Below are positions 32,462 through 40,270 of a DNA stretch of 64,000 nucleotides, in pieces. The translations under genes were made by a program, and so were the position numbers. This DNA comes from JAAYHV01 sp964400515. GTDB lineage: Bacteria; Bacillota; Clostridia; Peptostreptococcales; Anaerovoracaceae. The stretch lies in NCBI GenBank assembly GCA_964400515.1, contig CAYNTJ010000001.1, positions 248,001-312,000 of the forward strand, in the 5' to 3' direction. Under the pieces are notes generated by a model. It was not told where the DNA came from. It saw nothing but the letters and a program-made list of their open reading frames with translations, and made no database searches. The number at the start of each line of letters is the position of its first letter. Position 1 is the stretch's first letter.

Positions 32462-33094
32462 ATGTCAATAGAACTAAAAGAAATGGTAACCTGTCCACAA
32501 TGTGGCAAAGATAGCAAATTTATTGTTTGGAACTCTCTGAATGGTGACATTGACCCAGATGCAAAGCAGCAGCTTTTGGATGGCACATTGTTTGTATTTG
32601 AATGCCCCCACTGCGGGCATAGCACGAATCTGTTCTACCCTATTCTTTACCACGATATGAAGAACAAAACAATGGTATATTTCACGGGCGAGGAATCGGT
32701 GGAGCGTGCAAAAATGGCTTTCAATGATACCGTTAATAAAATCGGATTCTCACTTTCAAATCACAGGATGCGCATTGTCACCGACCAAAACGCATTACGC
32801 GAGAAAGCAATCATTTTTGAGAATCAGCTTGACGACCGCGTAATCGAAATTATTAAGCTCCTGTATTTTGCAAACGCGCAAAAACAGTGTCCTGACGTAC
32901 ATATAACAGACGCATATTTCCTAATTGCCAACGGCAAATATTTACTGCAGTTGATAGGGGAAAGAGACTTAAGCGCGGAATTCAACAGCGAGCTGTATGA
33001 GAAAATTCAGGCGCAGTTTGTAGCACCGCTGGTAAACGACGATGAAATGTCAATTGATATGGACTGGGCACAGCAGGTGCTGACGAGAGAATAA
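32462..33094 (+). CDS. CpXC-domain protein
   Basis: A 210-residue protein with the CpXC zinc-ribbon-like domain: VTCPQCGKDSKFIVW, then an interval GDIDPDAKQQLLDGTLFVFE and CPHCGHSTNLFYPILYHD. Two CPxC knuckles about 35 residues apart should bind one zinc. The remainder is a helical region with FENQLDDRVIEIIKLLYFA. Start at ATG 32462 with AAGGAGG ten bases upstream; an earlier in-frame ATG at 32408 lies inside the SWIM gene and lacks a site. Shares the foreign-looking base use of the SWIM gene. Function unknown. Confidence 0.88.
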   Translation: MSIELKEMVTCPQCGKDSKFIVWNSLNGDIDPDAKQQLLDGTLFVFECPHCGHSTNLFYPILYHDMKNKTMVYFTGEESVERAKMAFNDTVNKIGFSLSNHRMRIVTDQNALREKAIIFENQLDDRVIEIIKLLYFANAQKQCPDVHITDAYFLIANGKYLLQLIGERDLSAEFNSELYEKIQAQFVAPLVNDDEMSIDMDWAQQVLTRE

Positions 33095-33546
33095 AGATGC
33101 TTTTTTGATTTTGATCCATTCCTACTCTGTTAATACTAATTTGTAATAAGAAAATAAGCCTTGTATGGTTTTCAATGCCGGCTTACAAGGTTTATTATTT
33201 TGCTATTTTACATCCAATGCAAGGTTTAAATTAGTGCTTATTAATCTCTCGTAGTGTCTTGTTTTCGACTTATTCTGACGTGCGTTAAAAATGGGTATGA
33301 AAAAAAGAAGCACGAAGGCTGCCAATTATTTTATCGCTCATATTTCTTCTGACGACGGTAAGAATTTTAAAGCTCACCCTTTGTTAATTATTTCCTATGC
33401 TATTTCTTTTTTCTAAATATCGGAGATCTTATTGCAGGATTCTTTCTTATTCCGGTCATCTCTAAATATAAATTTGCGCATATTTCCTCCTTGTTTTATA
33501 TATTCAAAAAACGCCCTTTTAGTAAGGCGCATAGAGTGATTTATGT
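33095..33546. other. Gene-free stretch with degenerate element end
   Basis: About 450 bases without a credible gene. After a terminator (33156-33199) the sequence around 33240-33330 (ATCTCTCGTAGTGTCTTG, then TTCTGACGTGCGTT, then AGAAGCACGAAGGCTGCC) resembles in order the segment after tRNA-Glu at 29045-29140, so it looks like an older, mutated copy of the same element end. Confidence 0.45.
33156..33199 (+). terminator. Terminator after the CpXC gene
   Basis: AAGCCTTGTA and TACAAGGTTT pair over 10 bp (one G-T) around an 18-base loop, followed by ATTATTTT. Ends the SWIM-CpXC transcript. Confidence 0.65.
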
Positions 33547-33963
33547 TTAGTCTTCAAGAATCTTTAATGCTTTTTTGTATTTCTCCAATCTTTTAAAGTC
33601 TTTCTCATGAGGTTTACTAATTCTCTTAATATTACTATTGTGCTTAATATCCGCCACTTTAACTGCTGTGGCTAATGGGTTTTGTTTTATCCCGATTAAA
33701 TATTTCTCATAGTCTAATCCCGGCTTCTTAGTTAACAGTTCCACGGCCTCCGCTGTTTCCTTGCTGAAGCATTCATAAATCTGTTCAATAGTTATTTCAG
33801 TATCTTCAACTACATCATGAAGCAACGCTATAGGTATAGCTTTCATGTCATTTACAGTAGCTGCTACAATTACAGGGTGCCATATATAGGGCTTTCCACC
33901 TTTGTCCTTTTGCCCTTTATGTGCTTTCGCTGCTATTTTAAATGCTTTTATTGTTTCCCTCAT
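33547..33963 (-). CDS. HD-domain protein, SpoT/MESH1-like
   Basis: A 138-residue metal-dependent phosphohydrolase domain of the (p)ppGpp-hydrolase type. The ligand set appears as KAHKGQKDKGGKPYIWHPV (first His), IALLHDVVEDT (HD plus ED) and AVKVADIKHNSN (final Asp and Asn). It has no synthetase domain, so it would be a small alarmone or nucleotide hydrolase. Start at ATG 33963, GGGGG four bases upstream; a longer frame from 33999 starts within the preceding gene. Overlaps the 84-residue gene by 26 bases. Its island location beside toxin remnants makes an alarmone antitoxin-like role possible (inference). Confidence 0.85.
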   Translation of the reverse strand: MRETIKAFKIAAKAHKGQKDKGGKPYIWHPVIVAATVNDMKAIPIALLHDVVEDTEITIEQIYECFSKETAEAVELLTKKPGLDYEKYLIGIKQNPLATAVKVADIKHNSNIKRISKPHEKDFKRLEKYKKALKILED

Positions 33964-34192
33964 CTTGCCCCCACTTTTTAATAAGCTCATCAGCTTCACT
34001 CTCGGTAATACAGGTAACCTCTATTTTATTAACATATATGCCTGCTAAGTATCCCGTGTTATCCTCAACCCATTTTTTATTCGCACGATCATAACCATAA
34101 AGAACGCCTCCTACTACGCTTTTAATTAGCTTCTGTAATTCAGGAGTCGTTGTATCGATGTCCTGTAGATAATATTTCGTTTTTTGTTCCAT
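33938..34192 (-). CDS. Small hypothetical protein
   Basis: An 84-residue soluble protein, MEQKTKYYLQDIDTTTPELQ, ending in a lysine/asparagine-rich tail. GGAGCCAAG ribosome site before ATG 34192. The middle part, VVGGVLYGYDRANKKWVEDN, is beta-strand-like and resembles small immunity-type proteins found after toxin C-termini, but I do not recognise it firmly. Lies 66 bases downstream of the toxin-module gene on the same strand, the usual place for an immunity gene, and overlaps the HD-domain gene. Confidence 0.65.
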   Translation of the reverse strand: MEQKTKYYLQDIDTTTPELQKLIKSVVGGVLYGYDRANKKWVEDNTGYLAGIYVNKIEVTCITESEADELIKKWGQDEGNNKSI

Positions 34193-34257
34193 CTTGGCTC
34201 CTCAATTAATAAAGGCTCCTTAGCCTACTGTTATTATATCTTTTTTTAAATAAAACA

Positions 34258-35949
34258 TCAAAAGATATCATTCTGCAGTTTTTTTCTTTTGGATATAGCA
34301 TTCTCTACATCTAAAGAGAACCTTTCTTGACTTATATTTGGTATCAAGGTATAATTAAGCTGAGATAGGGAATTGTAGCTTGTCAGCTCATTTGCTGGCC
34401 TTGAAGCTTGTCCTATCTTTTTGATTTTATTAACATCATATATAATGTTTCCATTCTTAGATTTACCTATATTTATCAAGCCTTTATAAACTAGGTTCTG
34501 ATCATCGATTAAATAACTTTCCCAATGTTGCCACCCTTCATCATCAAGCATTTCATGCGTTCCTTTTTCAAAGTTTTCATCTTTAAGTTTAGCAGCTTTA
34601 ACAAAATCTTCTATATACAAAGTAGTAAAAGCATATTTTTTGTTTTTAATTCTAGGATCAGTCCACTTACCTAATGTATTAACTAATTCGTTCCTTTTAT
34701 TTATATACATATCTTCTTTATGCGCTATTCTTGCTATGATTTCATGCCCTTTATTGTCTTCTAATAATAACTGTCTACCTGCCATTAGTTTAATGAATTC
34801 CAATTTACGTTTATCTAGGTCGGTTTTAGATAATTTAGAAAACTTTTCATCAACTTTAGCAGCCTTGTTCATAACTCCGTCTATCTCAATATTGGCTAGG
34901 CTATATCTAGTATCAAAGTTTCTATACTTAAAACGCTTTGATAGTGGTATAACATTGCCTTCATCATCATATGTTACAACATCCAGGAGTTTTCTATTAT
35001 TTGTTGTGTCTTTATAAGCATAATTATTTCCGTCATCAAATCCTAGCTCTGCTATACTATTACCATCAAAATATAATTCAGTAAGTTTGGCAAATTGTTC
35101 AATTATACGATAACCATTTGGATTGCTTAGCCCCTCTATTTGGGCATATTTATAGCTTGGTGTTACCCAGTCTCCATTTCTTAATTTATTCTCTTTAGCA
35201 TTTTTAGTTTTGTCAACTCCTCTATATACCCATATCCCCCTTATTACGTCTCTGCCTTCGGCTTTGATTTTATCTTGAAGATTTAATGCTTTATTTATTT
35301 CATAAAATAAATCTCGTTCTTCGGGAGAGTAGGTATACCACTCCGGATAATCCCAATAATCTTTTGGCAAAAGATCTGACTCTCTTAAATCATAAAGGCT
35401 AGTACCAGTGTCTTTCTTAGGTTCTTGATGCTGCATTTTATATGACATGTCCGCATTATAGCCTGCCTTTTCTGCCGCTTCGTTAACAAGCTTTTGGGCA
35501 GTCTTCATGTCTCCATTTTCTATGGCTTTGAGATATTCATCATCTAAAGAATATTTAAGTTGTGTTTTATCAATTTCTTTATCTAGGCTTAAGTTATAGT
35601 CAGATTCTTTATATGCTTGATTTAGTTCTGTTCGCATTTCAACTACGGAGTTTTCATCTAGGCTGTACTTGTCCTCATTGACTTTTTGTTCCTTATTTGA
35701 TACACTTTCTTTAGAAGAAAGAGGTTTGCCATTGGTCGTTTCGGACGTCGAGGATAGGGAACTTACATTATCCCCAGTGATGCCACTCTTTCTTTTTATT
35801 ATGTAAAAAGTCTTTATATTTAATTCCTTGTGCCTATCTGTGGTATAAGTTAACAGAACCTCTAAATCATTTATATTAGAAGTAAATTTAAGCCCATGAT
35901 TACCTTCTTTAGTATCCGTTTTTTCGGCATTATTGAAATTCAATACCAC
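34258..35949 (-). CDS. Phage polyvalent/MuF-type toxin fragment with ART-like and PBECR-like modules
   Basis: A 563-residue C-terminal remnant starting at GTG 35949 without a convincing ribosome site. Modules in order: the end of a nuclease-like domain (LEVLLTYTTDRHKELNIKTFYIIKRKS); an ADP-ribosyltransferase-like domain with Arg in IWVYRGVDK, Thr in GDWVTPSYKYA and Glu in AELGFDDGNNYAYK; then a PBECR-like nuclease domain (KYAFTTLYIEDFVKAAKLK, HEMLDDEGWQHWESYLI). Modules are linked by (K/R)(Y/F)SLD-type motifs. Upstream the same frame continues past a TAA at 36004-36006 into ALRGQKAITVHDIWKAAEVV, so a longer protein was cut. Such chains occur in phage MuF fusions and conjugative elements. Whether it is still made is uncertain. 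Confidence 0.65.
   Translation of the reverse strand: MVLNFNNAEKTDTKEGNHGLKFTSNINDLEVLLTYTTDRHKELNIKTFYIIKRKSGITGDNVSSLSSTSETTNGKPLSSKESVSNKEQKVNEDKYSLDENSVVEMRTELNQAYKESDYNLSLDKEIDKTQLKYSLDDEYLKAIENGDMKTAQKLVNEAAEKAGYNADMSYKMQHQEPKKDTGTSLYDLRESDLLPKDYWDYPEWYTYSPEERDLFYEINKALNLQDKIKAEGRDVIRGIWVYRGVDKTKNAKENKLRNGDWVTPSYKYAQIEGLSNPNGYRIIEQFAKLTELYFDGNSIAELGFDDGNNYAYKDTTNNRKLLDVVTYDDEGNVIPLSKRFKYRNFDTRYSLANIEIDGVMNKAAKVDEKFSKLSKTDLDKRKLEFIKLMAGRQLLLEDNKGHEIIARIAHKEDMYINKRNELVNTLGKWTDPRIKNKKYAFTTLYIEDFVKAAKLKDENFEKGTHEMLDDEGWQHWESYLIDDQNLVYKGLINIGKSKNGNIIYDVNKIKKIGQASRPANELTSYNSLSQLNYTLIPNISQERFSLDVENAISKRKKLQNDIF
34293..34430 (-). repeat. Direct repeat copy 1 (toxin linker region)
   Basis: Nearly the same as 36325-36463, the first 45 bases identical and the rest with scattered changes. 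Both encode the linker IGQASRP, SYNSLSQ, LIPNISQERFSLDVENAI. The copies lie about 2.0 kb apart in the same orientation, showing duplication or recombination among toxin modules. Confidence 0.85.
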
Positions 35950-36065
35950 TTCTGCAGCTTTCCATATATCGTGTACCGTAATAGCCTTTTGCCCTCTAAG
36001 TGCTTAACTTTTTGCATTCTCGTGACTGTTTCTTATTATTTTCTTTATTTCAGAAGATTTTAACA

Positions 36066-36330
36066 CTAATTTTTATTACTAATATTTACACCTAATTCAT
36101 TCTTAATATTTACAACTAAATCTGTAGGGAATGTACCCATGTAAAAGTCTTTGTGATAATTATTATCATTTAAGGCTTTTTCAAGACGAGAACGTAAGTC
36201 TTCTTTTGTATATCCTACAATAATTTTTTTGCTACCCTTCCAGTTATCAATTGTTTTTTGTGAATAACGATTAAGACTTCTTTTCTTTTGCGGAACCTCA
36301 ATAACTTTGGTTATTTCGGAATATATATAG
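36066..36330 (-). pseudogene. PBECR-type (ColicinE5/D-like) nuclease domain remnant
   Basis: Reading frame without a start codon, ending in TAG at 36066. It encodes SEITKVIEVPQKKRSLNRYS, then KKIIVGYTKEDLRSRLEKAL and DFYMGTFPTDLVVNIKNELG, a recognisable phage-Barnase-EndoU-Colicin-RelE (PBECR)-like nuclease segment. It is shifted in frame from the piece before it and cut from the piece after it, so it is a decayed module of the same large protein. Confidence 0.65.
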
Positions 36331-36538
36331 CATTCTCTACATCTAAAGAGAACCTTTCTTGACTTATATTGGGTATCAAGTTATAATTATTTTGAGATAG
36401 GGAATTGTAGCTTGCCGCTCCGTTTACGGACGGCCTTGAAGCTTGCCCTATTCTTTTTATTTTACTTATCCATGCATTGTCCAAAATCTTAGGTATATCA
36501 ACTATTTCAATTGATTTATCAGTTTGTATTCGTCCAGT
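36311..36538 (-). pseudogene. Toxin linker fragment, out of frame with both neighbours
   Basis: Open frame between stops at 36539-36541 and 36311-36313 encoding RIQTDKSIEIVDIPKILDNA, then KRIGQASRP, SYNSLSQNNYNLIPNISQ and RFSLDVENAIYIPK. Continues the domain at 36502-36993 after a frameshift and carries the second copy of the linker repeat. Confidence 0.6.
36325..36463 (-). repeat. Direct repeat copy 2 (toxin linker region)
   Basis: Partner of 34293-34430, same strand. Confidence 0.85.
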
Positions 36539-36993
36539 TTATATAACGATATCAGCTTATAGGTCTTCTCTACCGTTGCTTCTAATGAGAACTTGCTTTC
36601 GTGAGTTGGTATTTTTTCTTCGATGCTCTCTAAAGACTCTCCGCTATTGACATCATTTAGCATTTGGAGTAGACTTAATAGAGGAGCAGTACTGCTACCA
36701 CGGTTACGACTTGTACCTTTGGTATAAGCCCCCGTGTCTTGGAGCGAATTGCTCCTTTTTATTATTTCAAGCTCATGCAAGTAATAGTTTTGCGAATTAT
36801 TTGCTATATTTCTTTCTACTACTAACCCTACATAATACTCTTTATTAAGAATATCAATAGGAGCTGCTAGTACAACAGTGTCCATACCTCTGTCTTTCCA
36901 GTTCCATTGCACATCAATTATTTTCCCATGTTTTATCACATTAGGTACAGCTTTAAATGCTATGGCCTTGTTCCTACCAAAACCATATCCCAC
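36502..36993 (-). pseudogene. MuF-C/PBECR-like domain fragment, both ends lost
   Basis: Frame of 163 residues opening at GTG 36993, with a TGA four codons further upstream and no ribosome site. It reads GRNKAIAFKAVPNVIKHGKI, WNWKDRGMDTVVLAAPIDIL, EYYVGLVVERN and QNYYLHELEIIKRSN, then LQDTGAYTKGTSRNRGSS. This pattern belongs to nuclease-like domains at the C-termini of phage MuF and polyvalent proteins. The end carries KFSLEATVEK, another linker motif, and a frameshift separates it from the following fragment. Confidence 0.65.
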
Positions 36994-37286
36994 CCAAAAT
37001 TTTCAACTCTTCCATTCCAACTTTTTAACCTCTAAATTTATATCTTGATTTTTTTATATAATAAATACTCGAAAATCAGTTTGGTTCTTTTTATGCCTAC
37101 TCAAAGGCAATATTCTCTTGGGCTATTAAAAGTATATTGTTTTATACTTATTTATTATTGATGGATGATAAAATATTGTCATGAATTCAATAACGGATAA
37201 GTCTTTAGTCGGTTTAATCGATGATATCGTGAACACTTATAACTTACCGGTAAAATAATATTATTTTGTTAAAAATATTGAATTAA
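36994..37286. other. Short gene-free stretch, right edge of accessory region
   Basis: AT-rich, no supported gene. A 25-codon plus-strand frame at 37181-37258 (MNSITDKSLVGLIDD) has no ribosome site. AAAATAATATTATTTT (37252-37267) is a simple palindrome just after the membrane-protein gene. Confidence 0.5.
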
Positions 37287-37940
37287 TCAGACAAGCTCTT
37301 TACTACATATTTCATATTGTCTTTTAGCTATGCGATTTCTTCTTAGGTATCCTATCAGTCCGCAAACTATCAAATATGAGCCCGTTGCATATGTCCTGTA
37401 AACATGTAATTCATTATTGCTTGTAAGTACCAAAACAAAACCGATTAGCAATAATATTAAAGCTATGGTTAGTGATAAGCTTTTATATCTTTTATAAGTC
37501 CTGCTTAGATAACCCAAATTGACATCACTGCTTTTAGTGATTATCATATTTTCAGGCGCATTAGCTTTTTCAAGACTGTAATATGGCTTTTCATTACTTG
37601 GGATTTCAACCCTAAATTCAATCACTTCTTCACTTAGGTTATCCACTTTAAATTCAATTGATTCATTTGTACCATGATAAATGTTAAAATAGTCAAGTCT
37701 CACATCATTTGATAAAAAAGCCAAATAGCTTATTAGCATACTAAGCATTGAATCGTTTTCCTTTTTGTCAGTGGCCTTTGTTAACTGTAATCTTATTTCA
37801 TGCTCATTACCATCATCTTCTAATTCAAATTCTGTAATACCTTTGTTGTTAATCTTCTTAATATCAACCAAGGAGCCATCCATATAGCATCTGCAAAACT
37901 TCAGACTGTCCAAATCCATTCCATCAATTCTAATTATCAT
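37287..37940 (-). CDS. Membrane protein of unknown function (paralogue B)
   Basis: A 217-residue protein: a beta-rich soluble N-terminal part (MIIRIDGMDLDSLKFCRCYM), then FRVEIPSNEKPYYSLEKANA, and two helices near the C-terminus (LTIALILLLIGFVLVLTS and YATGSYLIVCGLIGYLRR). The layout, a carbohydrate-binding-like front and two-helix rear, is the same as in the gene just upstream, so they look like diverged duplicates. One base separates the two genes and they follow glpK directly. Function unknown. Confidence 0.72.
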   Translation of the reverse strand: MIIRIDGMDLDSLKFCRCYMDGSLVDIKKINNKGITEFELEDDGNEHEIRLQLTKATDKKENDSMLSMLISYLAFLSNDVRLDYFNIYHGTNESIEFKVDNLSEEVIEFRVEIPSNEKPYYSLEKANAPENMIITKSSDVNLGYLSRTYKRYKSLSLTIALILLLIGFVLVLTSNNELHVYRTYATGSYLIVCGLIGYLRRNRIAKRQYEICSKELV

Positions 37941-37941
37941 T

Positions 37942-38637
37942 TTATGACTCCCTTCCCAAAAATCTGTCCAAATATTTTCTTTTCTGATTTCCCCCTATAA
38001 TATGCAGCTTTAAAAAATTAATAACAGCCATGGGTATCATTATAATCCCAAAAGCACCTATATAACCTGCTCTGATTGACATAAAGGTATCTATTATCAA
38101 TATGGCACTTATACCAATTGTTATAAGAAAATATCTTAATAGCATAGCTTGATAATCATCCCATAAATCATTTATTTCGTTATAGTATTTTTCGTAATCA
38201 TAAACGATTTCAATATCATCCCTGTCACCCACCAATGTCAAATATGGTTCTTTGTAGGTCATATCATTTAATCTAACATTTAACTCTTCCGAAGGGGCTT
38301 CATCAACCTTTAGAATTATTTTCGTATCTTTTCCAAAAATCCTATTTAAAAAATATTGTTCCGTAAATAGCTTTGGTATAAAAATAGTAAATAGAGTAAA
38401 TAGCGTTGCTATATAATAATCTAAAAACCTTGGATCGTTGATTACACCTTCATTGTTCTTCTTAAAACTTATGATGATTTCCTTACAATCAGGCAAATCA
38501 AAGGATACCGTCGGCGCCTTTTCCCTATTAAGATTTGCTTCTCCGTCTATTCTTTTTCTTTCAATATATTTACCATCGGCAAAAACTGAAACAATTATAC
38601 TTTTAGCATAATTTACATTTTCTAAATTTACTTTCAC
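37942..38637 (-). CDS. Membrane protein of unknown function (paralogue A)
   Basis: About 231 residues with the same plan: beta-rich N-terminus (VNLENVNYAKSIIVSVFADG), a short hydrophobic segment (FTLFTIFIPKLF), NVRLNDMTYKEPYLTLVGDR, and two helices (LITIGISAILIIDTFM and YIGAFGIIMIPMAVINFL). I place the start at GTG 38637 because GGAGG lies five bases before it; the ATG at 38649, four codons earlier, overlaps that site and the glpK stop. Coupled to glpK, but nothing links it to glycerol. Function unknown. Confidence 0.7.
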   Translation of the reverse strand: MKVNLENVNYAKSIIVSVFADGKYIERKRIDGEANLNREKAPTVSFDLPDCKEIIISFKKNNEGVINDPRFLDYYIATLFTLFTIFIPKLFTEQYFLNRIFGKDTKIILKVDEAPSEELNVRLNDMTYKEPYLTLVGDRDDIEIVYDYEKYYNEINDLWDDYQAMLLRYFLITIGISAILIIDTFMSIRAGYIGAFGIIMIPMAVINFLKLHIIGGNQKRKYLDRFLGRES

Positions 38638-38648
38638 TTTTACCTCCA

Positions 38649-40133
38649 TTAATATGAAACAGTAGCTTTAACAGCTCTTTTCCATCCCTCAATTAATTCA
38701 TCCCTATATTCATTATTCATTTTAGGAACAAACTCCACATCCGTCTCGGCGCTAAGCCTTATCTCTTCCAAATCACTGAAGTATCCCACAGCCAAACCTG
38801 CCAAATATGCCGCCCCCAAGGAAGTAGATTCTATATTCTTAGGCCTTATAACTTTCATATCTGATATATCTGCTTGAAATTGCATCAAAAAATTATTATT
38901 ACAAGCGCCTCCGTCTACCCTTAACTCATCAAGTTCTCTTCCCAAATCAGCCTCCATCGCTTTTATAAGGTCATCACTTTGATATGCAATTGATTCTAAG
39001 GCTGCCCTTACTATATGATTCTTATTGGCGCCTCTGGTCAAACCAAATATTGATCCCCTGGCATATGGCTCCCAATAAGGTGCCCCCAGACCCACAAATG
39101 CAGGGACAAAATATATACCGGCAGTATCTTTTACCTTAAATGCCAAGTCTTCAGATTCTGCAGCATTTTTAATCAGCTCAAGCTCATCCCTTAGCCATTT
39201 TATAACCGCTCCGCAAATAAATACCGAACCCTCCAACGCATAGCACACTTTACCGTTTAACCCCCAAGCCACAGTGGTTAATAATCCGTTATTAGAATAA
39301 ATTACTTCTTCCCCTGTGTTTAGCAGCAAGAAGTTGCCCGTACCGTAGGTACTTTTCACACTTCCTTTATTAAAGCAAGTTTCTCCGAAAAGTGCCGCTT
39401 GCTGATCTCCTGCTGACCCTGCGATTGGTATGCTTCCACCGAATAAGGTAGGCATTGTTTCACCATAAACCATAGAGCACTCCACCGGCTTTGGCAGCAT
39501 AGCCTTGGGCACATTCAAAATATCCAATATTTCATCATCCCATTTAAGCTCCTTTATGTTAAACATCATTGTCCTGGATGCATTGGAGTAGTCCGTAACA
39601 TGAACCTTTCCTCCGGTCATTTTCCATATCAGCCAGGTCTCTATGGTTCCAAACAGAAGATCCCCCGCCTCGGCTCTTTTTAGCGCTCCATCCACATTTT
39701 CAAGTATCCATCTCACTTTAGAACCACTGAAATAGCTATCTATAAGAAGTCCTGTTTTTTCCCTTATTAAATCTCCGTAACCTTCTTTTTTTAGTTTTTC
39801 GCAATACTCTGCCGTTCTTCTGCATTGCCACACAATTGCATTATAAATGGGTTTTCCGGTTTTTTTGTCCCATACCACCGTAGTTTCCCTTTGATTTGTT
39901 ATTCCAATTGCTGCAATGCTTTCATAAGTAAGGCCTACCTGTAACATGGTCTCCTGGGCCACAGACATTTGGGTTGACCATATTTCCACAGCATCATGCT
40001 CCACCCAGCCTTCTTTTGGAAAATATTGCTTAAATTCCCTTTGCGCCACACTTATAACCTTACTGTTGTGATCATAAATTATACATCTTGAAGAAGTTGT
40101 TCCCTGATCCAATGATAGAATATATTTATCCAT
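38649..40133 (-). CDS. glpK: Glycerol kinase
   Basis: Phosphorylates glycerol to sn-glycerol-3-phosphate. Typical 494-residue FGGY protein: YILSLDQGTTSSRCIIYDHN, ITNQRETTVVWDKKTGKPIY with NAIVWQCRR, the DYSNASRTMMFNI motif, AGSAGDQQAALFGE, STYGTGNFLLLNTG and the GGACNNNFLMQFQADI signature. It lies alone, divergent from perR and not near the GlpA-like genes at 18-21 kb, although their products could act in sequence. AAGGAG ribosome site. The two downstream membrane-protein genes touch it. Confidence 0.96.
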   Translation of the reverse strand: MDKYILSLDQGTTSSRCIIYDHNSKVISVAQREFKQYFPKEGWVEHDAVEIWSTQMSVAQETMLQVGLTYESIAAIGITNQRETTVVWDKKTGKPIYNAIVWQCRRTAEYCEKLKKEGYGDLIREKTGLLIDSYFSGSKVRWILENVDGALKRAEAGDLLFGTIETWLIWKMTGGKVHVTDYSNASRTMMFNIKELKWDDEILDILNVPKAMLPKPVECSMVYGETMPTLFGGSIPIAGSAGDQQAALFGETCFNKGSVKSTYGTGNFLLLNTGEEVIYSNNGLLTTVAWGLNGKVCYALEGSVFICGAVIKWLRDELELIKNAAESEDLAFKVKDTAGIYFVPAFVGLGAPYWEPYARGSIFGLTRGANKNHIVRAALESIAYQSDDLIKAMEADLGRELDELRVDGGACNNNFLMQFQADISDMKVIRPKNIESTSLGAAYLAGLAVGYFSDLEEIRLSAETDVEFVPKMNNEYRDELIEGWKRAVKATVSY

Positions 40134-40202
40134 AGTAATTCTCCTTAACTATTCTTAAATATATTTTACCATAAAAAACATAATAAAAAAGGGTATTTGA
40201 TG

Positions 40203-40233
40203 TTGACATTTATTTTTAATATGTTAATATAAT
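40203..40233 (+). promoter_or_regulatory. Promoter for perR
   Basis: TTGACA (40203-40208), then TAATAT at 40225-40230 (16 bases) or TATAAT at 40228-40233 (19 bases). It runs into the palindrome that begins at 40231. Confidence 0.6.
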
Positions 40234-40255
40234 AATAGTAATCGTTACTATTATT
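40231..40255. promoter_or_regulatory. Perfect 11-bp inverted repeat before perR (Per box candidate)
   Basis: AATAATAGTAA, TCG, TTACTATTATT: a perfect 11-bp dyad between the -10 region and the perR ATG. PerR boxes are usually 7-1-7 A/T-rich dyads; this one is longer and has a three-base centre. Well placed for autoregulation of perR and rubrerythrin. It could also fold as an mRNA hairpin. Confidence 0.6.
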
Positions 40256-40270
40256 AATTGGTGAATAATT

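Noticed and set aside
34258..36993. A single functional toxin gene spanning the region
   Set aside because: Stops at 36004-36006, 36311-36313 and 36502-36504 and frame changes break it; it is described as fragments.
37181..37258. 25-codon plus-strand frame MNSITDKSLVGLIDD
   Set aside because: Too short, no ribosome site, no context.
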